DNA of 64,000 bases. It comes from Symsagittifera roscoffensis (Eukaryota; Xenacoelomorpha; Acoela; Convolutidae). Within the stretch, counting starts at the first letter, position 1; each line of letters opens with the position of its first letter. The stretch spans positions 17,105,802 through 17,169,801 of the forward strand of contig NC_087064.1 of assembly GCF_963678635.1 (NCBI RefSeq). Reading direction: 5' to 3'. Shown piece after piece: positions 54,186 through 64,000 of the stretch. The notes beneath the pieces were generated by a model. It ran no database searches. It had not been told where the DNA came from and saw only the letters and a list, made by a program, of their open reading frames with translations. Made by a program: the position numbers and the translations under genes.

Positions 54186-56163
54186 ACTATTAGCTCTGGG
54201 TCCTTTATTGTCCCGAAGAGTTTTGTTTCACTCATTCGCGCTCTCAAGTCTTCATGTCTGCACCAGTTCAGTGCCGTCCCATCCAGAACGCTGATCAGTC
54301 TCACGTGCACTACTGAGTGTCGGTACGCTGCCACAAGCGGAACCGGGAAGGCGTACGTCACGGTTGGTCCGTAGACACAGGTCACCACCCTTCCCAGCCC
54401 CCTGATCATCACCAAGGGATCAGATCTCATGGCCAAGTACAAGTTGGTTAGGAAAGGTATCCCTCCATTCGCCTCCCTCACTTCTTCCCTAGTCTTTGCG
54501 CTTCTCTCTTTGCCTGTCAAATGCCTGTTCTGCATCAGGAGATATTCAACTAGCAGCGTCGTCAGTCCAGCTGCACACTTGAAGGAATCAGTCTCTGGAC
54601 TCGGGTGGGCCTTTCTCCCCGACAGGGGTTCCCCATATTTCATCTATCAATGAAATGTCGTCAGTTCCCCATTTGTCAGTATCCGTCAAGTATCAAGGCC
54701 AAGTACCCGTCGATTCCTCACCTCTGCTAAACATATATGCCGGGCCCATAATGAACACGTACCTGGGGTATATCAAGTACAAGGGCAGTAGGAGGTTGAT
54801 TGGCATACTCAAGAGTTCCTGCACGAACGCCTCGAATATCTTATTCCTCGTATAGAACACTTCTTCTCCCTACATGGACTCAAGAATCTCAAGATCTCGT
54901 GTGACTTCCAGGTCCTCAGTTCGCCCTTTGCATGCTCCCTTCAGAAGCCTCCAATAGTCACTTCGTTTGCTGCCGTGACGAATCTCCCGACCGTCAGCTC
55001 TCTCTTTTCTGCTACTTCCAGCTGTTCCTCCAGAAATTCCCATATTTGCTTCACCAGCCGTGGAGCAGTCTCTTTTGTCGTCCGTCACGTTCTCAAGTCT
55101 CGGGGTCAGGAACGTCCATCTTCCTCTCTCTTGTGTTAGGCGGTATGCCATCGATTTCACTTGTTTTTCGGCTGCAGCCACATTCTTTTTCTCGTTGTTT
55201 GGACCCCTCCTCCTGCTTGTGGAACTCGTGGTTGTCAGCTCCATACTCCGGAACCACAGGTTGGCTATCAGATGAGTCTTCACAGGGTGGTGATCCCCCA
55301 CTTCCGGGTTGAACTTCAGTTGCCAGGTAAGGTTCGGCACCTCCAGACAAACGACCTCGTTCAATACGATCAAGATATTCGCAAGCTCGTAAAAGCCCCT
55401 CGGAGCGTTGGGACATATCCGCCCACGCTGCCGCCACTTCCGATTTCAAGAATCTCAAGTTCACTGGCTCTAGCTCACAATTTGGAGCCGTCATCAGCAT
55501 CCGCCATCCGTTTACCTCCGCAATCAGAATTAACATGGCGTAAACGAACTGTAAAGCAGGTGACATGCCTACGTAACCTGGTGATGACGGGAATACTACT
55601 CTTGTCTTCGATCCCAACCGGGATGTCACCAGTTCCTGCATTTCATTCATTGATGCGAACAGCGTCTGAATTGCCTCCCAGATCTTCTTTGGTAAAGGCT
55701 CCCCACTTCTCAGGGGCTCAAGTAGTCCCGCCGCGTGCAGGTGATCATTCATTCCCGCGAACAAGAATAGCTCCGGTTTGCACGGTGTCTTTGACTTCAT
55801 CGCTACGATCAGGGTCAACAATTGATTCAACTCCGCCCCCGGTAGTAGGTATACCAAGGTCTTTGGCCAAAACAACTTCGGTGACGTCCCCTCAAAGTCC
55901 GATCCCGCCACAATGACCGCTCTCGCCGCTCCAGGATCCGACCGATCGTGAACTGCTAACGTCTTGGCCAGCTGTGAACTTCCACAGGATCTCCCGTACA
56001 TTGGGTCTCCTGCAAGTTTCGCACCCATGTAAGCCGTGTCAGGAAGTCCCATGCTCTTCGGCTCCAGAAGCTTGTCCAACGCCCTAAGCTGCGCGGGCTC
56101 GCCACTCCGATCCTGGCTATACTGATCCGATGCTTGGGAGGCTCCACTATGAGGCCTGGACAA
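54173..56163 (-). pseudogene. ORF2c of element C
   Basis: Homologue of B ORF2c in several frames (56163-55093, 55373-54870, then 54643-54173 with a hydrophobic stretch before it near 54650-54850). It keeps IVAGSDF, LFAGMNDHLHAAGLL and the C-terminal MRSDPLVMIRG and ALNWC blocks. Its end coincides with the junction to R1. Confidence 0.65.
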
Positions 56164-56164
56164 C

Positions 56165-57729
56165 CCAGCTCCTTGAGAGGTCTGTAATTGATTGGTCTCA
56201 TTATGGATCTCTGGGGAATTCCCGTCAAGTTCTCCATCTCCAGTGTCTTGGCTCGAGAGAAGTGCGCCTCATGGGCCTTTAGCCAATCCACACATTAGTG
56301 ATTGCTCAAGTCCTCGTGTGACAGACTCTTGATCCCCAAGACTTCTGTTAACTCTTGTCTGCAGGCCAGATCATCGAGATCCAGATCCTTCACTCGTTTC
56401 AGGTACCGGGTTCTACTTGCTTCCCCCGGACCATCCAATTTATTCTTGTTGTCCACCATCACCACTGACGACACAACCGAGCTACGGGGCGTAGAAGATT
56501 CCGCCTCATCTCCTTCCATGGGTGTCGATCTCAACTGTTTGCTTCTGCTGCTAGTTGAGCTCCCTCTGGAGTCGATCTTTCCCCCCAAGCGATCAGTTAC
56601 GGACCGGGCTGAAAAGAAGAGATGTATCGGGGGTGGACCAAAGGTGAATTGACCCGTCTCCACTAGATCCGACTCAAGGAAATTAATATGTCTTTGGAAG
56701 ACGCCATTCAGCCACTACGTGCCCCTTGGCCTACCGAAGTGGATACCATCCGAGGATGCATCCTCCGGGAGGGAATCTTCCATCATTCTTGCTACATCAA
56801 GCACTTTCATGGGCAGCACACTTCTCTGTTGGATTTGCCTGACTATCTCGTTGATATTTCACACCCTTTCATTCATCTCCCTCGCATTCCGGTCAGCCAT
56901 CATGTTATAGGGGACGGTACAGGTGGTGAGGACTGCTGGCTCCAGGTAAATTCTTAGCTCCTCAAGAATGCAACTCACTTGTCTTGTAGCCTCGTCATTT
57001 TTCTTGACTCGCCCCTGGACACTTCGTTGGTTCCCATCATCAGTGTAACCGTGTATATCTCCGTATCTCCAGCATCTGCCGGGACGCCAACATCTGGGGC
57101 ATCGTTGCGCCCGAGAAACTCAAGACTCCCACTTGCCAATGGGCCTGGATCCTTGTCAAGACCCGGACGAGACTGTCCCCTATTCTCAAGTGAATCGTGC
57201 CTTCGGGTATTCTCGGTTGTACGAAGTACTCTGCTCACGTGGCGTCATGAAAGACATCTTTTATCTCTCATTGTACAGCCGTCCAGTCCTCTCGACTATG
57301 TGTCAGTGTTCTTTTTGTAGCTGGAGATCACAACGCTCCTTACTAGATGCTCTCTCCAGGTGGTTGGTCGCTTCTCACGTGCAGCGTTCTCAAGAGCCTT
57401 CGCCTGTAACTTTTCCTGCAACTGCCTGAGGCATGATCTCCCCGTTCCGGACTGACTGACTCTAGTCGAGCTGAACGTCATCCTGGCAGCGCATTGTCCA
57501 TTAGCGGTCTGATTCGATTCGCCTCTAGATTCCTCATGGAAGGGACGGGCTCAGGTGGCGTTCATGCCTCCGAGCGTTAGCTCATGTGCTCTTGAGCCAC
57601 ACGGTCCAGGTTGAAGCGGTCGCTCGATGTGGGTGCTTCACCCACCTCCATTCTTGACTCTGGTCTCGATCTCGTCACTACTGGCTCAGTTGTCGTCCTC
57701 TTTGTATCCTTACCAATCGCGACCGCTTG
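56165..57729 (-). pseudogene. ORF2b (SGNH protein) of element C
   Basis: Broken homologue of B ORF2b. LMMGTNEVSRG (block III) is near 57030, TTCTVP near 56920 and SSDGIHF (block V) near 56745, with frame shifts and a stop between them. I could not find block I. The N-terminal piece 57296-57481 (MTFSSTRVSQSG) and the C-terminal pieces 56295-56663 and 56165-56291 belong to the same gene. The plus-strand frames over it are shadows. Confidence 0.6.
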
Positions 57730-58410
57730 CTACCTCCTTTGTAGCCGTTCTACTTCTGATTTTATCTGATCACAATTTGTAACACTTTCTTCTAGTCCCT
57801 GTTCTTGCTCCCGCTCTGCCATCAGCAGATCCTGTTCAAGATTCGCCTTGTCTCCGTCAAGTATTTCCTGTTCGCGATCAAGCTTGGCTTGATCCCTATC
57901 GAGAACCGCTTGGTCCCTAACCAGGTTGGCCTTGTGTCGTTCCCTTTGGGCCCTTTCCAACTCTCTCTTCATGCTGCTGAGATCTGGATATGACTCTTGT
58001 GTTTGTTGTGACCGGTACATCGATGGTGGTTTGCTTGTGGACTGTGTCCCTGCTCCTGCTGGTGGTCTGGTCGGAAGGGGAAATTCCCCTGCACCATACT
58101 CCGCGGTGTTACTCAAGCCAGGAGTCCTCGCAGGATCAAATCATCTCACGCCTCCGTCCACGTTCCAGGATAGACATCTGGTCTGATCCTGATTCGAGAT
58201 TCCATCCGAGGTGTAACCCACTCTCAGCACGGCTTCAGTAGCTGACTCCCTGCACTCCCCTTACGCCTCCAGTTGCAGGATGGCATTGAGCATAACCGCG
58301 AGCCTCTCATCCACTTGCGTGTTGTCGAGATCCCTCAAGCGCTTGTATAACTCTTCGAGTGCGGGTTTTCTGAACGCCGCTGGCAGAGATTTCCAAAATC
58401 GATCTGCCAT
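57730..58410 (-). pseudogene. ORF2a of element C, unit 1
   Basis: Starts at ATG 58410 with MADRFWKSLPAAF and is open for 49 residues to the TAA at 58261, which is the conserved helical part. After stops, 57730-58116 is open again: a Pro-rich stretch and a strong coiled coil built of repeated DRDQAKLDREQ-like heptads. It then runs into the ORF2b start after one more stop. Confidence 0.55.
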
Positions 58411-58926
58411 TGTTGCTTTTCTTTATCTCACGAAATCTCACGAACAACCAAACTCAAGAAGTACCTTACCTAACCAAACTCAAGAAATACCTTTCCCAGA
58501 TTAATACTCCAGAAATACCTTCCTCTGGCACCACCAAAGAGGAACTGTTTAAAGTTTTTTTCTTCTTCTTGTTCGACCAACTGTGATTTAGTTGTCTTTT
58601 CATTTTCAAATCAGTTTGAAAATAGAATTCAGTTTGAAACCAAGATATTTCCCACTCGTGTCTAACCTAGACCTGCACATTAATAATTTTGAAACATCAC
58701 CCTGACAACTCCATTAAAATGATTCAATTTAGATGTTAAAAACATGCAGATTTTTTTAATGTTCTAGCACCATCAATCCTTTATAAGATTCAATTGTTAT
58801 GCCACTCACATTAAAACCCATTTCCCTGACTAGTGTTCCTCCTCTTACCTACCTCAAGACCCTTGTTTCCCCTAACTCAAGACCCTCACGTCCATCCCAA
58901 GCACAGGCGATACTCAAGTAATACTT

Positions 58927-59790
58927 CTAGTGTAGGTGTACCATTATTTCCGTTTCAGCAAAGATCACGTGTAGGAAAACGTATAGTTCCCTAGGGTTCA
59001 ATCTGCCTCTGTTCGGATCGTAGACCGGTAATGAAACCTCGCGTACCCCTCTTTCGACCAGGAAATCTCTCAACCTTGTGAGTGCTAATACGACATTCTC
59101 GGGGTCTATCACGTTTATCTCACTGACTCTCGCTACCAAAAAACACAGGTATATACCGGGAACTTGTGAAACTGAAGGAGAAAGTGCTGCCATTCCCCCC
59201 AATCCTGGTCTCTGCCTGAATAGAAACTCCACACTCTGGTATTCTCTTTTGAAGTCAGCTTCCAGTCTGGTATTGAAGCTCATGTCCGCTGTTATGCAGA
59301 TCGCGCTAGTCTTGTCTGACAGGATGAAGTCACTGTATGTGATCAAGATGTTATCCGAATATTCATTCGGAATCTCGAACTTCGCCTTGAAATTTCTTCC
59401 AAAGGTAAGCTCGGTCCCCTCCTGGTCTAGCTCCAGGCCGTTGATCTCTCTCACTTCCCTGAGCTTCTTTATCATTAAATTTTTGGTGTGGGGAAGTCCT
59501 AGCCCGACTCCCCGGACAAATATATTTATCGACGTTCCCGTCGATGGTACGTGGCTCGAGTTATCCGGTGGTATTTCCGGTGGCCGATCAGTGGCTGTCC
59601 AACCGAACAGCGGGTTATCTGATTTCACATGTTTCTTCGCAGATACGTTGACTTGTTGGATACTTTGTTCTTCCTTCTCGTTAGCTTCAAGGTTGTGCAT
59701 CCACTCCAGGATCCTCAGATTTGTGTTTTCCCTTCCTTCATTTTCGCTTTGTTCCAGGTCTCTTTCTGGCACGGAGTGATCTTCTTGCAA
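58927..59790 (-). CDS. TARG1-like macrodomain frame of element C, unit 1, 287 aa
   Basis: The only long undamaged frame of this pol piece. Residues about 147-287 are the macrodomain: ITYSDFIL, ADMSFNTRLEADFKREY, CFLVAR, ENVVLALTRLRDF, VSLPVYDPNRGRL and VIFAETEIMVHLH, ending there. It is diverged from A and B outside these motifs, which supports selection on the domain. It also carries the TCCGGGGAG motif near 59510. Confidence 0.7.
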   Translation of the reverse strand: MQEDHSVPERDLEQSENEGRENTNLRILEWMHNLEANEKEEQSIQQVNVSAKKHVKSDNPLFGWTATDRPPEIPPDNSSHVPSTGTSINIFVRGVGLGLPHTKNLMIKKLREVREINGLELDQEGTELTFGRNFKAKFEIPNEYSDNILITYSDFILSDKTSAICITADMSFNTRLEADFKREYQSVEFLFRQRPGLGGMAALSPSVSQVPGIYLCFLVARVSEINVIDPENVVLALTRLRDFLVERGVREVSLPVYDPNRGRLNPRELYVFLHVIFAETEIMVHLH

Positions 59791-60840
59791 GGAGTGCTGA
59801 CTGTCGTTTATGATCTACCATTCCTCATTATCTACCAGCTCACCCACGTTCACCAACTCTTCTGCTATTTCGTCAGCCTTTATCTTGTCGATCACGAAGT
59901 CATCACGATACCTGTTGTATTTCATGCCTGTTTTCTTACGACCACCTCTTCTGGTTTCTTTTTGTAAGTCTGGTTACGTCCATTTTGGTTCCTCGCTTTG
60001 CTCGGGATCATTCCAATCTTCCTCGCCCAAGACGTCCGAATCTACTTCTATCTTTTCGTTGTCATCCATGCTCATGTTCTCGTTGCCATCTTTCTTCTCT
60101 CTGGTGCCTTTCTCAATTACCTCACATGCTGGCTCTACCAATAGATACTCGAGTCCTTTCATGTTTCGTTGTACGCACCAGTCTTTCGGTGATGGGACAT
60201 GAGGTTTCAGATTCTCGCAGTGCGCCGCACGCCCTGTTCTGAAGCGATAGAACCAACCCTGCTGGTGCACTTCCGTTATCATGAACAGCCCTGTCCATTT
60301 CTTCAATAGCTTCTTTGTCCCTTTAGGAGGTATGAAGTTCTGGAACACCCAGACATATTGTCCCACAGCATACGGCTTCGCTTGAAGTTTTTTCTCATCG
60401 TATTCTTCTGCTGTCTCTTCTGCGCCTGTGCTGTGTTTCTTCTGCACAGCTCTTTCAGCTCCTGTTGTTTCCTGACTGCTTCCTTCACACATGCCTGAGG
60501 CGACGTCTTCTTTCCCTCATACTCCGGATAGAAGAAGGTCAGGGGCATCGCGCTCTCTCTACCTGTTAAGATCATGAAAGGACTGATGCCCATTGTTAAG
60601 TGTTGCGTGCTAGTATACGCCCCCGCCACCTGCGGCAGATATTTGTCCCAGTCAGTCTTTAATCTCGAGCAATACACCCGGAGCATATTCACTAGTGTTC
60701 TGTTCTGTCTCTCCACTAATCCATTCGCTTGTGGATGGTAGGTCGTTGAATGAGCCTGTGCAATGTGGGATTCTCTCATTAGTTCTTTTGTCAGGTCCCC
60801 CACGAATGTCTTCCATTTTTCCGATTGGAATGTCACGTTC
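58927..60840 (-). pseudogene. pol: Pol C-terminal part of element C, unit 1 (integrase end to macrodomain)
   Basis: Integrase from the second catalytic region onward: here SDNG reads SEKW, so the aspartate is lost, while ERQNRT is kept (60303-60840). A frame shift leads to the GPF-like module (WTGLFMITEV, 59974-60492), then more breaks before the macrodomain frame. At 60840 the sequence switches abruptly to ORF2b, so the apparent fusion frame 60303-60920 is a duplication-junction product. Confidence 0.75.
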
Positions 60841-61168
60841 GCCTGTAACTTTTCCTGCAACTGCCTGAGGCATGATCTCCCCGTTCCGGACTGACTGACT
60901 CTAGTCGAGCTGAACGTCATCCTGGCAGCGCATTGTCCATTAGCGGTCTGATTCGATTCGCCTCTAGATTCCTCATGGAAGGGACGGGCTCAGGTGGCGT
61001 TCATGCCTCCGAGCGTTAGCTCATGTGCTCTTGAGCCACACGGTCCAGGTTGAAGCGGTCGCTCGATGTGGGTGCTTCACCCACCTCCATTCTTGACTCT
61101 GGTCTCGATCTCGTCACTACTGGCTCAGTTGTCGTCCTCTTTGTATCCTTACCAATCGCGACCGCTTG

Positions 61169-61849
61169 CTACCTCCTTTGTAGCCGTTCTACTTCTGATT
61201 TTATCTGATCACAATTTGTAACACTTTCTTCTAGTCCCTGTTCTTGCTCCCGCTCTGCCATCAGCAGATCCTGTTCAAGATTCGCCTTGTCTCCGTCAAG
61301 TATTTCCTGTTCGCGATCAAGCTTGGCTTGATCCCTATCGAGAACCGCTTGGTCCCTAACCAGGTTGGCCTTGTGTCGTTCCCTTTGGGCCCTTTCCAAC
61401 TCTCTCTTCATGCTGCTGAGATCTGGATATGACTCTTGTGTTTGTTGTGACCGGTACATCGATGGTGGTTTGCTTGTGGACTGTGTCCCTGCTCCTGCTG
61501 GTGGTCTGGTCGGAAGGGGAAATTCCCCTGCACCATACTCCGCGGTGTTACTCAAGCCAGGAGTCCTCGCAGGATCAAATCATCTCACGCCTCCGTCCAC
61601 GTTCCAGGATAGACATCTGGTCTGATCCTGATTCGAGATTCCATCCGAGGTGTAACCCACTCTCAGCACGGCTTCAGTAGCTGACTCCCTGCACTCCCCT
61701 TACGCCTCCAGTTGCAGGATGGCATTGAGCATAACCGCGAGCCTCTCATCCACTTGCGTGTTGTCGAGATCCCTCAAGCGCTTGTATAACTCTTCGAGTG
61801 CGGGTTTTCTGAACGCCGCTGGCAGAGATTTCCAAAATCGATCTGCCAT
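61169..61849 (-). pseudogene. ORF2a of element C, unit 2
   Basis: Same structure and lesions as unit 1: 49-residue start (61700-61849), then the coiled-coil frame 61169-61555. Confidence 0.55.
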
Positions 61850-62365
61850 TGCTGCTTTTCTTTATCTCACGAAATCTCACGAACAACCAAACTCAAGAAG
61901 TACCTTACCTAACCAAACTCAAGAAATACCTTTCCCAGATTAATACTCCAGAAATACCTTCCTCTGGCACCACCAAAGAGGAACTGTTTAAAGTTTTTTT
62001 CTTCTTCTTGTTCGACCAACTGTGATTTAGTTGTCTTTTCATTTTCAAATCAATTTGAAAATAGAATTCAGTTTGAAACCAAGATATTTCCCACTCGTGT
62101 CTAACCTAGACCTGCACATTAATAATTTTGAAACATCACCCTGACAACTCCATTAAAATGATTCAATTTAGATGTTAAAAACATGCAGATTTTTTTAATG
62201 TTCTAGCACCATCAATCCTTTATAAGATTCAATTGTTATGCCACTCACATTAAAACCCATTTCCCCGACTAGTGTTCCTCCTCTTACCTACCTCAAGACC
62301 CTTGTTTCCCCTAACTCAAGACCCTCACGTCCATCCCAAGCACAGGCGATACTCAAGTAATACTT

Positions 62366-63235
62366 CTAGTGTAGGTGTACCATTATTTCCGTTTCAGCAA
62401 AGATCACGTGTAGGAAAACGTATAGTTCCCTAGGGTTCAATCTGCCTCTGTTCGGATCGTAGACCGGTAATGAAACCTCGCGTACCCCTCTTTCGACCAG
62501 GAAATCTCTCAACCTTGTGAGTGCTAATACGACATTCTCGGGGTCTATCACGTTTATCTCACTGACTCTCGCTACCAAAAAACACAGGTATATACCGGGA
62601 ACTTGTGAAACTGAAGGAGAAAGTGCTGCCATTCCCCCCAATCCTGGTCTCTGCCTGAATAGAAACTCCACACTCTGGTATTCTCTTTTGAAGTCAGCTT
62701 CCAGTCTGGTATTGAAGCTCATGTCCGCTGTTATGCAGATCGCGCTAGTCTTGTCTGACAGGATGAAGTCACTGTATGTGATCAAGATGTTATCCGAATA
62801 TTCATTCGGAATCTCGAACTTCGCCTTGAAATTTCTTCCAAAGGTAAGCTCGGTCCCCTCCTGGTCTAGCTCCAGGCCGTTGATCTCTCTCACTTCCCTG
62901 AGCTTCTTCATCATTAAATTTTTGGTGTGGGGAAGTCCTAGCCCGACTCCCCGGACAAATATATTTATCGACGTTCCCGTCGATGGTACGTGGCTCGAGT
63001 TATCCGGTGGTATTTCCGGTGGCCGATCAGTGGCTGTCCAACCGAACAGCGGGTTATCTGATTTCACATGTTTCTTCGCAGATACGTTGACTTGTTGGAT
63101 ACTTTGTTCTTCCTTCTCGTTAGCTTCAAGGTTGTGCATCCACTCCAGGATCCTCAGATTTGTGTTTTCCCTTCCTTCATTTTCGCTTTGTTCCAGGTCC
63201 ATCTCTCTTTCTGGCACGGAGTGATCTTCTTGCAA
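62366..63235 (-). CDS. TARG1-like macrodomain frame of element C, unit 2, 289 aa
   Basis: As unit 1 with two extra residues from a 6-base insertion and an Ile to Met change in the linker (NLMMKKL). Confidence 0.7.
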   Translation of the reverse strand: MQEDHSVPEREMDLEQSENEGRENTNLRILEWMHNLEANEKEEQSIQQVNVSAKKHVKSDNPLFGWTATDRPPEIPPDNSSHVPSTGTSINIFVRGVGLGLPHTKNLMMKKLREVREINGLELDQEGTELTFGRNFKAKFEIPNEYSDNILITYSDFILSDKTSAICITADMSFNTRLEADFKREYQSVEFLFRQRPGLGGMAALSPSVSQVPGIYLCFLVARVSEINVIDPENVVLALTRLRDFLVERGVREVSLPVYDPNRGRLNPRELYVFLHVIFAETEIMVHLH

Positions 63236-64000
63236 GGAGTGCTGACTGTCGTTTATGATCTACCATTCCTCATTATCTACCAGCTCACCCACGTTCACCA
63301 ACTCTTCTGCTATTTCGTCAGCCTTTATCTTGTCGATCACGAAGTCATCACGATACCTGTTGTATTTCATGCCTGTTTTCTTACGACCACCTCTTCTGGT
63401 TTCTTTTTGTAAGTCTGGTTACGTCCATTTTGGTTCCTCGCTTTGCTCGGGATCATTCCAATCTTCCTCGCCCAAGACGTCCGAATCTACTTCTATCTTT
63501 TCGTTGTCATCCATGCTCATGTTCTCGTTGCCATCTTTCTTCTCTCTGGTGCCTTTCTCAATTACCTCACATGCTGGCTCTACCAATAGATACTCGAGTC
63601 CTTTCATGTTTCGTTGTACGCACCAGTCTTTCGGTGATGGGACATGAGGTTTCAGATTCTCGCAGTGCGCCGCACGCCCTGTTCTGAAGCGATAGAACCA
63701 ACCCTGCTGGTGCACTTCCGTTATCATGAACAGCCCTGTCCATTTCTTCAATAGCTTCTTTGTCCCTTTAGGAGGTATGAAGTTCTGGAACACCCAGACA
63801 TATTGTCCCACAGCATACGGCTTCGCTTGAAGTTTTTTCTCATCGTATTCTTCTGCTGTCTCTTCTGCGCCTGTGCTGTGTTTCTTCTGCACAGCTCTTT
63901 CAGCTCCTGTTGTTTCCTGACTGCTTCCTTCACACATGCCTGAGGCGACGTCTTCTTTCCCTCATACTCCGGATAGAAGAAGGTCAGGGGCATCGCGCTC
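63236..64000 (-). pseudogene. pol: Pol GPF module and integrase C-terminal end of element C, unit 2, partial
   Basis: Continuation of the same pol copy upstream of its macrodomain, with the GPF-like module in 63419-63937 and the integrase tail in 63748-63993, leaving the window at 64000. Confidence 0.7.

Larger units (their letters stand above)
57402..60840. repeat. Tandem duplication unit 1 (about 3.44 kb)
   Basis: Repeated at 60841 onward with an offset of 3439 bases, rising to 3445 after a 6-base insertion near 63202. It contains ORF2b start, ORF2a, the interval and the pol C-terminus. Only a few differences are visible, so it is recent or an assembly artefact. Confidence 0.9.
7203..64000 (-). 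mobile_element. Element C: family II LTR retrotransposon on the - strand, interrupted by A and B and internally rearranged
   Basis: Read on the - strand, the order from the right edge is pol C-terminus, ORF2a, ORF2b, ORF2c, ORF3, 3' UTR, polypurine tract and 3' LTR. Element A (plus 80 extra bases) splits the LTR and element B splits ORF3. All genes carry frame breaks, and parts are duplicated (57402-64000, and a third copy of one segment at 53475-54185). The 5' LTR, leader, gag and most of pol lie right of the window. Confidence 0.8.
60841..64000. repeat. Tandem duplication unit 2, truncated by the window edge
   Basis: Copy of 57402-60561 or so. It reaches the window end within the integrase region. 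Confidence 0.9.

Noticed and set aside
55161-55916. Plus-strand frame of 251 codons over the C ORF2c
   Set aside because: Antisense of a gene with clear homology to B ORF2c; no support of its own.
60303-60920. Novel integrase fusion gene
   Set aside because: The joint falls exactly at the tandem-duplication boundary (60840/60841), so it is a by-product of the rearrangement.

Overview
The window is eukaryotic repeat DNA, with no recognisable single-copy host gene. It is almost entirely very large Ty3/gypsy-type LTR retrotransposons, nested inside one another and all decayed. Nothing in it is bacterial. The host is probably an invertebrate animal. A nematode is my guess, but only from general resemblance to large repeat-encoded proteins of Caenorhabditis-like genomes, and I could not check it.

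Layout. (1) 1-5660, + strand: 3' part of element D (family II), with a long open ORF3 and a 3' LTR. (2) 5661-7202: AT-rich spacer without a gene. (3) 7203-64000, - strand: element C (family II), tail-to-tail with D. Its 3' LTR is split by element A and its ORF3 by element B. (4) 7382-24619, + strand: element A (family I), 17.2 kb, with LTRs that are almost identical, an internal deletion of about 7.1 kb and several coding lesions. (5) 26669-51064, + strand: element B (family I), 24.4 kb, the most complete gene order, flanked by a perfect 43-bp direct repeat. (6) 53475-64000: the 5'-ward part of C, rearranged, including a tandem duplication of about 3.44 kb.

Reconstructed gene order of the family: LTR; leader of about 3 kb with an array of a CCGGAGGGGTC-like motif and conserved hairpins; one long gag-pro-pol frame; ORF2a/2b (coiled coil plus an SGNH-hydrolase domain); ORF2c (a possible second SGNH-like protein with a hydrophobic segment); ORF3 (about 1500 aa, no known family); 3' UTR; polypurine tract TCCGGGGAGTA; LTR. 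Gag has two CCHC knuckles. Pol has a DTGA protease, a YVDD reverse transcriptase, RNase H, an HHCC/DDE integrase and a GPF module. Pol ends in a domain that I read as a TARG1-like macrodomain, conserved in both families.

Gag and Pol would do the standard replication work. The accessory esterase-like proteins, macrodomain and ORF3 are the unusual part. They are shared between two diverged families, so they were probably kept by selection before these copies died. Relative ages: C is oldest, then B (LTRs differ at about a dozen sites), then A (one substitution and one indel in about 937 bp).
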